DNA from: Pseudoalteromonas sp. NC201
GTDB lineage: Bacteria; Pseudomonadota; Gammaproteobacteria; Enterobacterales; Alteromonadaceae
NCBI RefSeq assembly: GCF_002850255.1
Contig: NZ_CP022522.1
Span: 500,097 to 564,096, forward strand
Direction of reading: 5' to 3'
DNA: 64,000 nucleotides
This document shows positions 50,986-60,738 of this stretch, in pieces. A program made the position numbers and the translations under genes. Numbering within the stretch: the first letter of the stretch is position 1; each line of letters opens with the position of its first letter. The notes below the pieces were generated by a model. That model made no database searches. It was not told where the DNA came from and saw nothing but the letters and a program-made list of their open reading frames with translations.

Positions 50986-52002
50986 TTAGTCTAGTAAATT
51001 TAAGTCAATCGGCGTTTTACTTGGCTGACCACCTATTTCTCGCACCAATTTAGGCACCAAGAATCCCGGTAGCACTTCTAAAAGTTCAGCCATTATCGCC
51101 TTGGCTTCACGCTCTTCTACATCAAAATGACTAGCGCCTTCTACCTTATCGAGTAAATGCAAATAATAAGGCAGTATATCTGCATCGAATAGGGCTTCAC
51201 TCAATTGGGCCTGAGCCGCAACATCGTTATTAATTCCTTTAAGTAGCACTGCTTGGTTTAGCAAGGTCACATTGGCTTGTTTAAGTTTTTGCATTGCCGC
51301 TTTAAAAGTATCATCGATTTCATTTGCATGATTAATGTGATTTACCAAAATCACCTTTAAATGACTGTTTGCTAAACGTTGGCACAATTCCTCGGTTACT
51401 CTCGCTGGGATCACTACCGGTAAGCGGCTGTGAATACGTAAACGTTTGATTTGTGGTATAGCCTCTAATTGTTTTAGCACCCAAGCTATCATGTCATCTT
51501 TGGCCATCAGCGGATCACCGCCACTTAAGATCACCTCATTGATTTCATGATGGGCGCGCAAATAATCAAATACAGGCTCTAAGGTGCGTTTGTTGACCTG
51601 ATTATCCTGATAGGGGAAGTGGCGTCGAAAACAGTAGCGGCAGTTGACCGCACAACCGGTTTTGAGCATGAGTAATACCCTAGAACGGTACTTATGTAAC
51701 AAACCAGGTACAGGTGCGTCTTGTTCTTCGAGTGGATCTTTACTAAATCCCGCTTCAGTTAAATATTCCTGATGTACAGGTAACACTTGTAAAAGCAAGG
51801 GATCATGACGATCTCCGTGGCGCATTTTAGCGATAAATGGGCGAGGTACTCGCATAGGAAACAAGCGCTTAGCTGCAAAGTCTCGTGCATCAAATTGGTC
51901 ATGCAACCCCAAGATGTTGAGTAGCTCTTGTGGGTCAGTGACAACATTTGCTAATTCTTTTTGCCAGTTAGTCTGCAAATTTACTTCATTTATTTGTATC
52001 AT
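50986..52002 (-). CDS. epmB: EF-P beta-lysylation protein EpmB
   Basis: Radical-SAM lysine 2,3-aminomutase that makes (R)-beta-lysine for EF-P. 338 residues. The [4Fe-4S] cluster cysteines are Cys117, Cys121 and Cys124 (CAVNCRYC). SGGDPLM follows for S-adenosylmethionine and a KamA-like core binds PLP. Shorter than clostridial KamA, as expected for EpmB. Divergent from efp with 42 bp between starts. Confidence 0.95.
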   Translation of the reverse strand: MIQINEVNLQTNWQKELANVVTDPQELLNILGLHDQFDARDFAAKRLFPMRVPRPFIAKMRHGDRHDPLLLQVLPVHQEYLTEAGFSKDPLEEQDAPVPGLLHKYRSRVLLMLKTGCAVNCRYCFRRHFPYQDNQVNKRTLEPVFDYLRAHHEINEVILSGGDPLMAKDDMIAWVLKQLEAIPQIKRLRIHSRLPVVIPARVTEELCQRLANSHLKVILVNHINHANEIDDTFKAAMQKLKQANVTLLNQAVLLKGINNDVAAQAQLSEALFDADILPYYLHLLDKVEGASHFDVEEREAKAIMAELLEVLPGFLVPKLVREIGGQPSKTPIDLNLLD

Positions 52003-52044
52003 TAGCAGGTTAATTACTCGAATATACGTAGATTAGAGGATACG

Positions 52045-52611
52045 ATGGCGAATTATAGCACCAACGAGTTCAAGGGCGGCCTAAAAATTATGATGGACGG
52101 CGAGCCTTGTTCTATCTTAGAAAATGAAATGGTCAAGCCTGGTAAAGGACAAGCGTTTAACCGCGTTAAAATCCGTAAGCTTATCTCAGGTAAAGTACTA
52201 GAGAAAACCTTTAAGTCTGGCGACTCAGTGGAAGGCGCAGACGTAATGGATACTGATCTAGCGTATTTATACACTGACGGTGAGTTCTGGCATTTCATGA
52301 ACAACGAAACATTTGAGCAGATCGCAGCTGATGAAAAAGCAGTGGGTGATAGCGTAAAATGGCTGGTTGAAAATGACGTTTGTACTATCACACTGTGGAA
52401 TGGTAATCCAATCGCAGTAACACCTCCTAACTTTGTTGAACTTGAGATCACTGAAACCGATCCAGGCCTGAAAGGCGACACTGCGGGTACTGGTGGTAAG
52501 CCTGCAACCCTAAGCACAGGTGCTGTTGTTCGTGTTCCTTTGTTCGTTCAAATTGGTGAAGTGATCAAAGTTGATACGCGTAGTGGCGAATACGTAAGCC
52601 GCGTAAAATAA
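52045..52611 (+). CDS. efp: Elongation factor P
   Basis: Rescues ribosomes stalled on proline runs. 188 residues with three beta-barrel domains. The loop that takes the beta-lysine is [11 protein letters not shown] with Lys34 as target. The C-terminal SGEYVSRVK is typical. Its modification enzymes epmB (divergent) and epmA (67 bp downstream) flank it. Confidence 0.97.
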   Translation: MANYSTNEFKGGLKIMMDGEPCSILENEMVKPGKGQAFNRVKIRKLISGKVLEKTFKSGDSVEGADVMDTDLAYLYTDGEFWHFMNNETFEQIAADEKAVGDSVKWLVENDVCTITLWNGNPIAVTPPNFVELEITETDPGLKGDTAGTGGKPATLSTGAVVRVPLFVQIGEVIKVDTRSGEYVSRVK

Positions 52612-52639
52612 TAGCGTAAAGCAATTTACGATGTTTTAT

Positions 52640-52668
52640 AAATCCCAGCATGTTGCTGGGATTTTTTT
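52640..52668 (+). terminator. Terminator after efp
   Basis: AAATCCCAGCA-TGT-TGCTGGGATTT stem with TTTT following, 28 bp after the efp stop and 10 bp before epmA. Termination could be partial, letting less transcript into epmA. Confidence 0.85.
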
Positions 52669-52678
52669 GGAGTAAACA

Positions 52679-53653
52679 ATGACGGTGAACAATTGGCAGC
52701 CGAGTGCAACGATAGACACGCTTAGGCAAAGGGCTGCAATTTTAGCGAAGATACGGCACTTTTTTGCGGCTCGTGACGTGATGGAAGTCGACACACCGAG
52801 CCTTTCTCAAGCCTCAGTGACCGATCCTCACTTAGATACTTTCCATACTCGATTTGTTGGCCCAAATCACAGCCAAGGTTTGCCTTTATTTTTACAAACG
52901 TCACCTGAGTATGCGATGAAAAGACTACTTGCCGCCGGCAGTGGTGCGATTTTTCAATTATGTAAGGCTTTTCGTAATGAAGAGTCAGGACGTCATCACA
53001 ATCCAGAATTTACGATGTTAGAGTGGTATCGTCCGGGCTTTGACGAATTTGACTTAATGGCGGAAATCGATGAGTTGATGCAGATGTTATTGGACTGTCC
53101 TGCTAGTGATTCGATGACTTACCAACAAGCCTTTGAGACATACCTTGGATTTGACCCCTTAAGCGTGTCGCTGACGGAATTAAAAGCGCACGCCAACAAA
53201 TATGGTTATGGTGATATTGCAGCTATCGAGAACAATCCAGATACTTTACTGCAATTGCTATTTTGCATGGAAATTGAGCCTAAAATAGGTCAGCAGAAAC
53301 CTTGTTTTGTTTATCACTTTCCGGCATCGCAAGCGGCGCTGGCAAAACTTAACCCGAAAGACAATCGCGTTGCAGGGCGTTTTGAGCTCTATTATCGCAA
53401 CATGGAACTGGCTAACGGATTTAATGAATTGACGGATGCGGTAGAGCAAAGAGCGCGTTTTGAGCAAGATAACCAACTCAGAGCTGAGATGGGATTGCAT
53501 CCTGTGCCGGCCGATGAGCGGTTATTGGCTGCACTTGACGCAGGCATCCCCGATTGTGCTGGCGTTGCACTGGGAGTAGATAGGCTAGTCATGCTGGCGC
53601 TAAACAAAGCTAGCATAAGCGAAGTGCTCACATTTGATGTTTCGCGAGCTTAG
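52679..53653 (+). CDS. epmA: EF-P (R)-beta-lysine ligase EpmA
   Basis: Truncated lysyl-tRNA-synthetase-like enzyme (PoxA/GenX) that attaches beta-lysine to EF-P Lys34. 324 residues, catalytic core only. Class II motifs include [20 protein letters not shown] (motif 2) and [14 protein letters not shown] (motif 3). TGGAG upstream. The stop overlaps the convergent chemotaxis-receptor stop by 4 bases. Confidence 0.95.
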   Translation: MTVNNWQPSATIDTLRQRAAILAKIRHFFAARDVMEVDTPSLSQASVTDPHLDTFHTRFVGPNHSQGLPLFLQTSPEYAMKRLLAAGSGAIFQLCKAFRNEESGRHHNPEFTMLEWYRPGFDEFDLMAEIDELMQMLLDCPASDSMTYQQAFETYLGFDPLSVSLTELKAHANKYGYGDIAAIENNPDTLLQLLFCMEIEPKIGQQKPCFVYHFPASQAALAKLNPKDNRVAGRFELYYRNMELANGFNELTDAVEQRARFEQDNQLRAEMGLHPVPADERLLAALDAGIPDCAGVALGVDRLVMLALNKASISEVLTFDVSRA

Positions 53654-54876
53654 CGCCGCGAAACAAAACGAGTAAGCTCTTTTTGAGTGGTTTCTGTGAG
53701 CTTTTGGGCACTTTGGCATTCAGCTAACGCGCCATCAATTTGTGATTTAGACTGCTGACCCAGTTCGACAATTTGTTGCACTGCTTGATGGGTATGTTTT
53801 TGTGTTTCTTCAAGTTGGTGTACCGCACTAACGATTTCTTCTAATTGTGCTTGATTGCGTTCAAAGTCATCACTCATCGAAATAAAGCCTTGAGAGGTAT
53901 CACTGATGGCTTTCTCTGCTGAGCTTGAATGAGAAATCAATTGCTCTGATTCTTGATTGGTTTCACCGACAAGCACGTTCATTTGATTGATAAAATCGCT
54001 GATCTGGCGGGTGGCCGCATTGACCTTGACCGACAGCGCACGAACTTCATCGGCAACCACTGCAAAGCCACGCCCGGCTTCACCTGCTCGAGCTGCTTCA
54101 ATTGCCGCATTGAGCGCAAGCAAGTTGGTTTGGTCGGAAAACTCTTCAACCATTTTTAGAATGTTGCGAATATTCTCACTATTTTCTTTTAGGCCTGAAA
54201 CCGTCGATGAAAAGTTACCTAGTAGCGTGGTGATTTGTTTTACTTCAGCGACAAGCTTAGTTAACGACTGTGATGAACCGCGAACAAAATGCAAGCTTTC
54301 GGTATTGGCCTGATAAACCTGATCGGTATTGTGCACAATACTTTGTAAACTGTGGCTGACCTGATCGGAAGCTGCAATAATTGTGTCACCTTGGCTCAGC
54401 TGCTGCTGTCCATACTTTGCGGTACTTTGCATGGAATTGGTGATATCGCGGTTGCTTTGTGTTGCCGCAGCGGCACTTTCATATGTTCTTTCCAAAAGGA
54501 CACTAAGGTGGGTGGTAAAGGCGTTGTACTGCTCGCTTAAATCTCTAAATTCGTCATAAGTGAATTGTGGCAGCTTTGCATCTAGGTTACCGTCTTGGCG
54601 GTTAACACGTTCCAGTGACTCTTTCATCGCTTGTACAGGTCGCACGATTAAAAAGCGCATATAAAAGACGGTAAATGCAAACGCAGCAATAATCACAATA
54701 GTGATCAGCCAAAACAGCCCCATATTCGCGCCAGATTGGGATAGCTCCGAATACAGCCAAAATAAACTAATTGCTTGAAAGAGAAGTAAAAAACCTAAAT
54801 TGCCAATAATTTTGCGTGTTAGGGTAAAGAAAAACGTCTCTTCTAAAAAATTATAAATGCGCATATATAAACTCAT
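53650..54876 (-). CDS. Methyl-accepting chemotaxis protein without a large periplasmic domain
   Basis: A 408-residue receptor with TM segments at about 26-44 and 52-72 and almost no loop between them, so it lacks a classical periplasmic ligand domain. HAMP is at about 72-128. The signalling tip [34 protein letters not shown] hairpin is near residue 250 (tip residues [11 protein letters not shown]). May sense membrane state, energy or a partner. No che genes nearby. Confidence 0.92.
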   Translation of the reverse strand: MSLYMRIYNFLEETFFFTLTRKIIGNLGFLLLFQAISLFWLYSELSQSGANMGLFWLITIVIIAAFAFTVFYMRFLIVRPVQAMKESLERVNRQDGNLDAKLPQFTYDEFRDLSEQYNAFTTHLSVLLERTYESAAAATQSNRDITNSMQSTAKYGQQQLSQGDTIIAASDQVSHSLQSIVHNTDQVYQANTESLHFVRGSSQSLTKLVAEVKQITTLLGNFSSTVSGLKENSENIRNILKMVEEFSDQTNLLALNAAIEAARAGEAGRGFAVVADEVRALSVKVNAATRQISDFINQMNVLVGETNQESEQLISHSSSAEKAISDTSQGFISMSDDFERNQAQLEEIVSAVHQLEETQKHTHQAVQQIVELGQQSKSQIDGALAECQSAQKLTETTQKELTRFVSRR

Positions 54877-54957
54877 ATTGGGCTCATCATTGTGCCACTT
54901 TATTTGTCTCAGTATAGATGAGCTAAATGGAATAACAATGCTAAAGCGATCAAGCAG

Positions 54958-55680
54958 TTACTCAATTGGGGTGGCGTAAGCGCCAATGCCCTGTAAATAC
55001 ATTTTGGTTTGGCATGGAAAGTTAGTGAAAATACCATCCACCCCGAAATTTAGCATCATATCTATGTCTTGTTGTTTATCGACCGTATAAGCAAATACCT
55101 TTAATCCGCGAGATTTTGCGTCCAACACATATTCATGATTAATAAAGTTTTTGTCCATATGAATGCTGTAGGCATGGAGCGATTCGGCAAATTGCGCATA
55201 ATGAATTGGGATCGAAGCGGTTAACGCGCCAATTCTTACCCAAGGTAATTTTTGCTTTAGCCACAATAGTTGATGATGGTCAAAAGAGGAGATGAGTAGC
55301 TGCTCTCTGGTGATCACGCCTTGCTGGATATGATCTTCAATATAGGTAACGAATTTATCTAGGCCAAAGGTATGCTTCAGTTCTAAATTGATATCTGTCT
55401 GTTTGCCGATGGTGGCAAACACTTGCTGCAAGGTTGGAATTGATTGTCCTTTACCGGCATCAAGCGTGGCAAGGTAGGCTTGAGTTTGTTCATTAACTCT
55501 ACCCACGCCATTGGTGGTCCTGTCTAGCCAAGTGTCGTGGATAATGGCGTAATCATCCGCGCAACTTTGCACATCCAACTCAATACCATCAACGCCAATA
55601 TGGAGAGCTGCTTCTATTGCAGCAAGTGTGTTTTCCGGATAGCTGCCACTGGCTCCACGGTGCGCTAAGACTTGAATCAT
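54958..55680 (-). CDS. Cytoplasmic glycerophosphodiester phosphodiesterase
   Basis: A 240-residue TIM-barrel GDPD (UgpQ type). HRGASGSYPENT (residues 7-18) and ELDVQSC-type metal/catalytic residues follow, with HDTWLDRTT and later ELKH. No signal peptide. ATG 55680 overlaps the EamA stop (ATGA); an upstream in-frame start at 55704 is less likely. Releases glycerol-3-phosphate from lipid head groups. Confidence 0.9.
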   Translation of the reverse strand: MIQVLAHRGASGSYPENTLAAIEAALHIGVDGIELDVQSCADDYAIIHDTWLDRTTNGVGRVNEQTQAYLATLDAGKGQSIPTLQQVFATIGKQTDINLELKHTFGLDKFVTYIEDHIQQGVITREQLLISSFDHHQLLWLKQKLPWVRIGALTASIPIHYAQFAESLHAYSIHMDKNFINHEYVLDAKSRGLKVFAYTVDKQQDIDMMLNFGVDGIFTNFPCQTKMYLQGIGAYATPIE

Positions 55681-56540
55681 GCTTTTTTCCTTGTAATAGA
55701 CCAAGTTTCAAAACAGGCTGCACTAACTACCAACAACCCGCCAAGTAATGTTGTAAGTGTCAACGTCTCGTGTAACAGAATATAAGCTAATAGCGTTCCA
55801 TACAATGGTTGTAAACAAGAAATTAACCCTGCAGTGGTGGCAGATAAATAACGTAGGCTAGAGGCAAACAAGGCGTGTGGAATTGCTGTAAATATTGCTC
55901 CTGCAAGCAAGATTAACCAGAGGTTTTCTGTGGAAACTTGCTGAATTGGCACTTCCACAAATGCTAACAGCATGAGGCATGCAACAAGCGTTTGATAAAG
56001 CATCGTGTGTGGGCCGCTATAGTGAGAAAAGAAGCGCTTTTGGAGCAAGTTGCGTAGCGCAAAGAGTGCGCCCGAGAATACGCCCGTAATAATCCCTAAG
56101 GTAACTTGGTTGCCAAGGTTCGCTTCTGGTACTAACAGATAGATACCAAATAGCACCGCGCTCGCACTGATAAAATCTTTTAGCTGTACACGGTTGCGAG
56201 TGAAGAGCGGCTCTAAAAAAACGGTGATAACGGGGTAGGTGAAAAAGGCAATGATCCCAACTGCAATTCCCGCCATTTGCATGCCTGCAAAGTAAGTCAC
56301 CCAATGAAGTCCCACGATGACACCGAGAACTAAAGCCGTTAGATAATCTTTTTTGTGTATTAATTTTATCGGCTGCCGTTGTATTTTGAGTAACAGTAGT
56401 AGCACAACGAAAGCAACGGCGGTACGGTAAACGGTGATATCCAATGCTGAGAGTGAAATTAATTTTGAAAATAATGCTGTTCCACCAAATAATAAAACGG
56501 CACTATGAAGCGAGAGCAAAGCGGATTGTTGTGGGCGCAT
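55677..56540 (-). CDS. EamA/DMT-family transporter
   Basis: A 287-residue protein with ten predicted TM segments in two EamA repeats; the second repeat begins near residue 145. Exporter or importer of a small metabolite, not identifiable by sequence. Translationally coupled (4-bp overlap) to the GDPD gene. Confidence 0.88.
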   Translation of the reverse strand: MRPQQSALLSLHSAVLLFGGTALFSKLISLSALDITVYRTAVAFVVLLLLLKIQRQPIKLIHKKDYLTALVLGVIVGLHWVTYFAGMQMAGIAVGIIAFFTYPVITVFLEPLFTRNRVQLKDFISASAVLFGIYLLVPEANLGNQVTLGIITGVFSGALFALRNLLQKRFFSHYSGPHTMLYQTLVACLMLLAFVEVPIQQVSTENLWLILLAGAIFTAIPHALFASSLRYLSATTAGLISCLQPLYGTLLAYILLHETLTLTTLLGGLLVVSAACFETWSITRKKA

Positions 56541-56672
56541 ATCGAATATTAGAACTGTTTTTTAGCAGTCTATCATTTAATCGCTTTGAGATGACAAGAT
56601 TGTTGACACTTGTCACTCAACATTCTGCGCTTAAACGTAAATAATAATAAAAAGAGTGAACCAGAGAAGCTT

Positions 56673-57767
56673 GTGTCCATTACCACAGAATTTACCCTAG
56701 TAGAGAAACGGCGCTCATTTTGGAATGCCGGACCCCTTATATTTTCAACCTTTTACTTTTTCCCGTTAATATTTAGCTGGGCGCAATTGAGCGCAGTTAA
56801 TATTGCGTTGCAAGTTGTTGTGTACCTTAGTTTTGTCTTGCTCTATTGGCAGAGTATTACAAAAACGGGCAATGCGTTGGTGATGAATTTAGTAGTGATG
56901 GCAGGGCTTTGTGTCGCAGGTAGTTGGGTGACGACCGGGACGAGTTCATTATTTGGCTTTATTGCTTTTTTCTGCGGTTTTAATTTTCTGCCTCGTTATA
57001 AAATCATTGCGATGCTGGTCATCATAGTGCTGGTATTGCTAACGGCTAAATTTATCGCGACCCAGCAAACGGTTTATTTCTTGATGCCTGCACTGTGTGT
57101 GGCATGTGGACTCTTTATTTTTGGTTGGATGTCACACCGAGAGCGAGTACATCAAGAATTGCAGAGGCAAAGTGAAGAAGAGATTAAGCGGCTAGGCGCC
57201 GTGGCTGAGCGTGAGCGTATTGCGCGCGACCTACATGATTTACTTGGTCATTCACTCAGCTCGATAGCATTAAAAGCAGAGCTGGCGAGTAAATTTGCAG
57301 CTGCAAATGCATTAGAGCAAGCGCAATCAGAAGCGCAGCAGGTTGCAGACTTAGCGAGAGAAGCACTAAGCGAAGTGCGCCAAGCCGTCACCGGCTACCA
57401 TCAGCTAGCGCTTGATGCTCAGCTGCACATTTTGGCATCGAGGCTAAAAGATAAGGGCATTGCCGTAACGCTAGAATTGCAGGCGGTCACTTTAGATAAA
57501 GTAAGCGAAGCCTGTTTGTGCTTTTTTGCTAAAGAGATATGCACCAACATTATTCGTCACAGCGACGCAGATAAGGTTTGCTTCACACTACGACAAACTG
57601 ACAATAATGTCTTTGTAGAAATTAAAGATAATGGCTCTATAAAGTCCATAAAAGAAGGAAATGGTTTAATGGGGATCCGTACCCGATTGAAAGAATGTGG
57701 TGGCCAATTATTTTATAACACCGAACAGGGCGGATACTTTAAGGCGGTACTAGGGGAAGCAGGATGA
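56673..57767 (+). CDS. DesK-like sensor histidine kinase
   Basis: From GTG 56673, 364 residues with about five TM segments (20-150), a coiled linker and a HisKA_3 domain. The phosphorylated residue is His188 (RIARDLHDLLGHSL). The HATPase_c domain has NIIRHSDA as the N-box and GNGLMGIRTRL as the G-box. The layout resembles Bacillus DesK, a membrane-fluidity thermosensor. Start is uncertain: TTG 56610 would add 21 residues; GTG 56673 has AGAGAAG upstream. Overlaps the response-regulator gene by 4 bases. Confidence 0.88.
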   Translation: MSITTEFTLVEKRRSFWNAGPLIFSTFYFFPLIFSWAQLSAVNIALQVVVYLSFVLLYWQSITKTGNALVMNLVVMAGLCVAGSWVTTGTSSLFGFIAFFCGFNFLPRYKIIAMLVIIVLVLLTAKFIATQQTVYFLMPALCVACGLFIFGWMSHRERVHQELQRQSEEEIKRLGAVAERERIARDLHDLLGHSLSSIALKAELASKFAAANALEQAQSEAQQVADLAREALSEVRQAVTGYHQLALDAQLHILASRLKDKGIAVTLELQAVTLDKVSEACLCFFAKEICTNIIRHSDADKVCFTLRQTDNNVFVEIKDNGSIKSIKEGNGLMGIRTRLKECGGQLFYNTEQGGYFKAVLGEAG

Positions 57768-58366
57768 TCAAAGTTTTTATTGTTGAAGATCAAGCATTAG
57801 TAAGAGGAGCTATTGCGGCATTATTGAGCTTAGATAGAGAGATTGAGGTGGTTGGCGAGGCTGAAAACGGTCAAGTTGCAAAGGAAAAGTTAGCAAAGTT
57901 AACGCCTGATATCGTGCTAACGGATATTGAAATGCCACAAGTCACTGGGCTTGAGCTTGCTCAGCACTTACAACAAAAAATGCCAGACACAAAAGTAGTT
58001 ATCATGACGACCTTTTCTAAGGCGGGTTATATTCGTCGCGCGATCACTTTAGGGGTAAATGGCTTTGTATTAAAAGAAGCACCAAGTGAGTACTTGCTAT
58101 CAACGCTGAAAAAGGTAATGAACGGATATAAGGTTATTGACCCAGAGCTTGCTCTGTACGCTTTGGAGGATGCTGACCCGCTTACTGATAAAGAGCGAAA
58201 AGCGTTGCGTTTGGCCAGTGAAGGACTAAAAACTGCTGAAATCGCAGGACAGCTATTTTTGAGCGAGGGAACGGTAAGGAATTATTTATCCGACGCTATC
58301 GCGAAATTACATGCGACAAATCGAGTAGATGCAGCAAGAATTGCTAAGCAAAAAGGATGGCTGTAA
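57764..58366 (+). CDS. NarL/DesR-type response regulator
   Basis: A 200-residue REC-LuxR regulator. Receiver Asp54 (VLTDIEMPQ), Thr at IMTTFS and Lys at VLKEAPSEYL. C-terminal LuxR HTH (EGLKTAEIAGQLFLSEGTVRN). Partner of the kinase just upstream. By analogy with DesR it would control a fatty-acid desaturase; no desaturase gene lies in the window. Confidence 0.92.
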   Translation: MIKVFIVEDQALVRGAIAALLSLDREIEVVGEAENGQVAKEKLAKLTPDIVLTDIEMPQVTGLELAQHLQQKMPDTKVVIMTTFSKAGYIRRAITLGVNGFVLKEAPSEYLLSTLKKVMNGYKVIDPELALYALEDADPLTDKERKALRLASEGLKTAEIAGQLFLSEGTVRNYLSDAIAKLHATNRVDAARIAKQKGWL

Positions 58367-58469
58367 CTCGGTGTAATAGCATATATCCAGTTAATACTTC
58401 AAAATAATGCAGTGCGGTAATATACTGCACCATCCGCCAAGTAATAATAATGTATTAATTTTGAGTGTA

Positions 58470-60659
58470 ATGATGGATCCTAAATTACTTATTCAAGTTA
58501 CCGCAATAACGACTGTGGTTTGTACAGTTTTTATGGCCGTAAACTGGTTTATTAATAAAGGCCTACCAGGCACTCGAGATTGGCTTGTTTTCATTGCGCT
58601 TACCGCAATTGGGTGTGGCCTGTTGGCCGCCTATACACTTCCCATTACGTTCTCAATTTTTATTCCCAATCTTACTATCGCATTGGGACTTTTTTATCTG
58701 GCTCGTGGTGTTGATGCGTTTTTTAGTGTGAAAAGCAATTACATGCCTTGGTATGTATTAGCCGCATTGGGTATTCCCAGTTTTACTTACTTTTTGTACG
58801 TGGATTTTAATTTTATAGCTCGTGTCGGGATCAACTACCTAGTCTGGGCGATGGCGATGATTTACTGCCTGCGAGCGTTAAATAAAGGCCATAAATTATT
58901 ATCACAACAGTTTAGTGCGGCACATTGGGCGTTTGGCCTATCGTGCTTGAGCTTATTGGCCGTGTTTACTTTTAGAGTGGTCATGCTTGGCGGCTACTCG
59001 GTGACAGATAGCCTGGTTTCGGCAAATTGGGTTAACCAGTTTTTTGCAGTTTCAGTGAGTACGATGCCGCTGCTGTTGTGTTTTTCTTTATGCCTGTTAT
59101 GTAGCAGCCGTCGTGAAAAAGAACTATGCCTGTTAAAAACTGCTGCTGAGCAGTCAGCGCAAGTAAAAGGACAGTTTTTAACGTTATTAAGTCATGAACT
59201 GAGAACACCACTAAACGCTATTGTTGGTCACGCAGAATCACTTAAAAAAGTGCCGCGTGAGCCCAATCGCCATGCTCAACTATGCGATGTTATCGTCCAC
59301 GCCGCGATGTCGATGTCAGACTTAGCCAATCAAGTATTATTGCAAGCGAAAGGGGAATATGCCGCGCAAAATCGCGTGCCTGTCTCGCTTTATAGTCTTT
59401 CGCAAGAGTTAGTTCGCCTTTTACAGCCGCTGGCATTGGCTAAAGGGTTGAGTTTGAGGGTCGAGGTTAAAGGTCTGTATCCACAGGACGTTCATGTCGT
59501 CGAGCAAGATACATTGTCTTTGGTACTCAGAAATCTGCTTTCGAACGCGATTAAGTACACAGATAAAGGCATTATTACGCTGATCCTTGAAGGCACAAGT
59601 CGCGCTGAGGATAAGCAAACTATTCGTTTTGCAATTAAGGATACGGGCAAAGGACTGACTGAAGTACAAATGGAAAAGATCTTCGAGCCCTTTGTCACAT
59701 TAAATACTGAACAATCCATCTCGCAAAGTTCAGGATTTGGGTTGGCGTTATGCAAGCAACTGCTGCAAGGGCTAGACTCTGAGCTTAACGTCGACAGCAA
59801 GCTTGGCAATGGCACTGTGTTTAGCTTTGAGTTAGATTGCCAGTGTAGTGATTCACCGTTACAGAGCACAGAGTTTAATACAGAGAAGCTAGCACTCAAT
59901 GTGCTTGTTGTTGAAGATAACCTCATGAATATTGATGTGATCAGCACTTATTTAAACGATATGGTGAGCGAGTTTTCTATTGCTAAGTGCCTTGCAGAAG
60001 CGGAAGTCGCACTATTAGAACACAACTTCGATATTATTTTGTTAGACATGCGACTGCCAGATGGAAATGGTCTTGAGTGGTTTAAAGAGGGCTTCAACGA
60101 AATTGGCTTTACCTCCAGCGTTAAGGTGATAGCGTTAACGGGTGATGGCGATCCTGAATTGAAAAGACAATGCCTCCGAGCTGGCATGCAGGACTGTTTA
60201 ACTAAGCCTATCATGCCAAGCCGTTTATATGCGGCACTGGAATGTGCGACTGTAAAAACAACATCTCGCTTGGAATGTAAGACTTTGATTGATCAATCAA
60301 GATTTATGGATCTCGCAAACCGTGAAAGTTCAGGCGTGTTGGCAACGAAGTTAATGTATTTAGCAGACAGGTTTGAATATGAGATTGCGCAAATTAAAGG
60401 ACTCACAGAGTTAAATGTAACAGATTTAGCCATTGATAAACTAGCCTACATTGAAAATGAAGCTCTAGAGCTCGGCATGGTGAATTTTGCAGAGCTTGTT
60501 CAAGCAGCAACAGTACAGCTGAGTTACTCTGAAGAGCAAGTCGATTGGGACGGTCTTGCTATGGTTGCTAGACGCTCAGTTGAGCGTTTATTAGAGCTTC
60601 ACGCCCAAATTGCAACGTTGGAATCGACATCAAATTCAGTGGTTAATCTATCTGCATAA
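58470..60659 (+). CDS. Hybrid sensor histidine kinase with receiver and degenerate Hpt-like tail
   Basis: A 729-residue protein from ATG 58470 (58473 is also possible). Seven or so N-terminal TM segments (about 10-215), a HisKA domain with His242 (LSHELRTPLNA), a HATPase_c domain with the N-box LLSNAIKYTDKG and the G-box SGFGLALCK, and a receiver with Asp526 (IILLDMRLPDGNG). The C-terminal 110 residues are helical and Hpt-like in size. The usual HxxK(G) phosphoacceptor appears to be missing: LAYIENEALELGM (658-670) has no His. No cognate regulator adjacent. The N-terminal signal domain was not identified. Confidence 0.88.
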   Translation: MMDPKLLIQVTAITTVVCTVFMAVNWFINKGLPGTRDWLVFIALTAIGCGLLAAYTLPITFSIFIPNLTIALGLFYLARGVDAFFSVKSNYMPWYVLAALGIPSFTYFLYVDFNFIARVGINYLVWAMAMIYCLRALNKGHKLLSQQFSAAHWAFGLSCLSLLAVFTFRVVMLGGYSVTDSLVSANWVNQFFAVSVSTMPLLLCFSLCLLCSSRREKELCLLKTAAEQSAQVKGQFLTLLSHELRTPLNAIVGHAESLKKVPREPNRHAQLCDVIVHAAMSMSDLANQVLLQAKGEYAAQNRVPVSLYSLSQELVRLLQPLALAKGLSLRVEVKGLYPQDVHVVEQDTLSLVLRNLLSNAIKYTDKGIITLILEGTSRAEDKQTIRFAIKDTGKGLTEVQMEKIFEPFVTLNTEQSISQSSGFGLALCKQLLQGLDSELNVDSKLGNGTVFSFELDCQCSDSPLQSTEFNTEKLALNVLVVEDNLMNIDVISTYLNDMVSEFSIAKCLAEAEVALLEHNFDIILLDMRLPDGNGLEWFKEGFNEIGFTSSVKVIALTGDGDPELKRQCLRAGMQDCLTKPIMPSRLYAALECATVKTTSRLECKTLIDQSRFMDLANRESSGVLATKLMYLADRFEYEIAQIKGLTELNVTDLAIDKLAYIENEALELGMVNFAELVQAATVQLSYSEEQVDWDGLAMVARRSVERLLELHAQIATLESTSNSVVNLSA

Positions 60660-60738
60660 AAAGATTCATCGATCTTGGCCTAGGTCATTAGGCTATTTTG
60701 GGTTAAAATAACAGCATAGCTTATTTAACAAGACAGTA

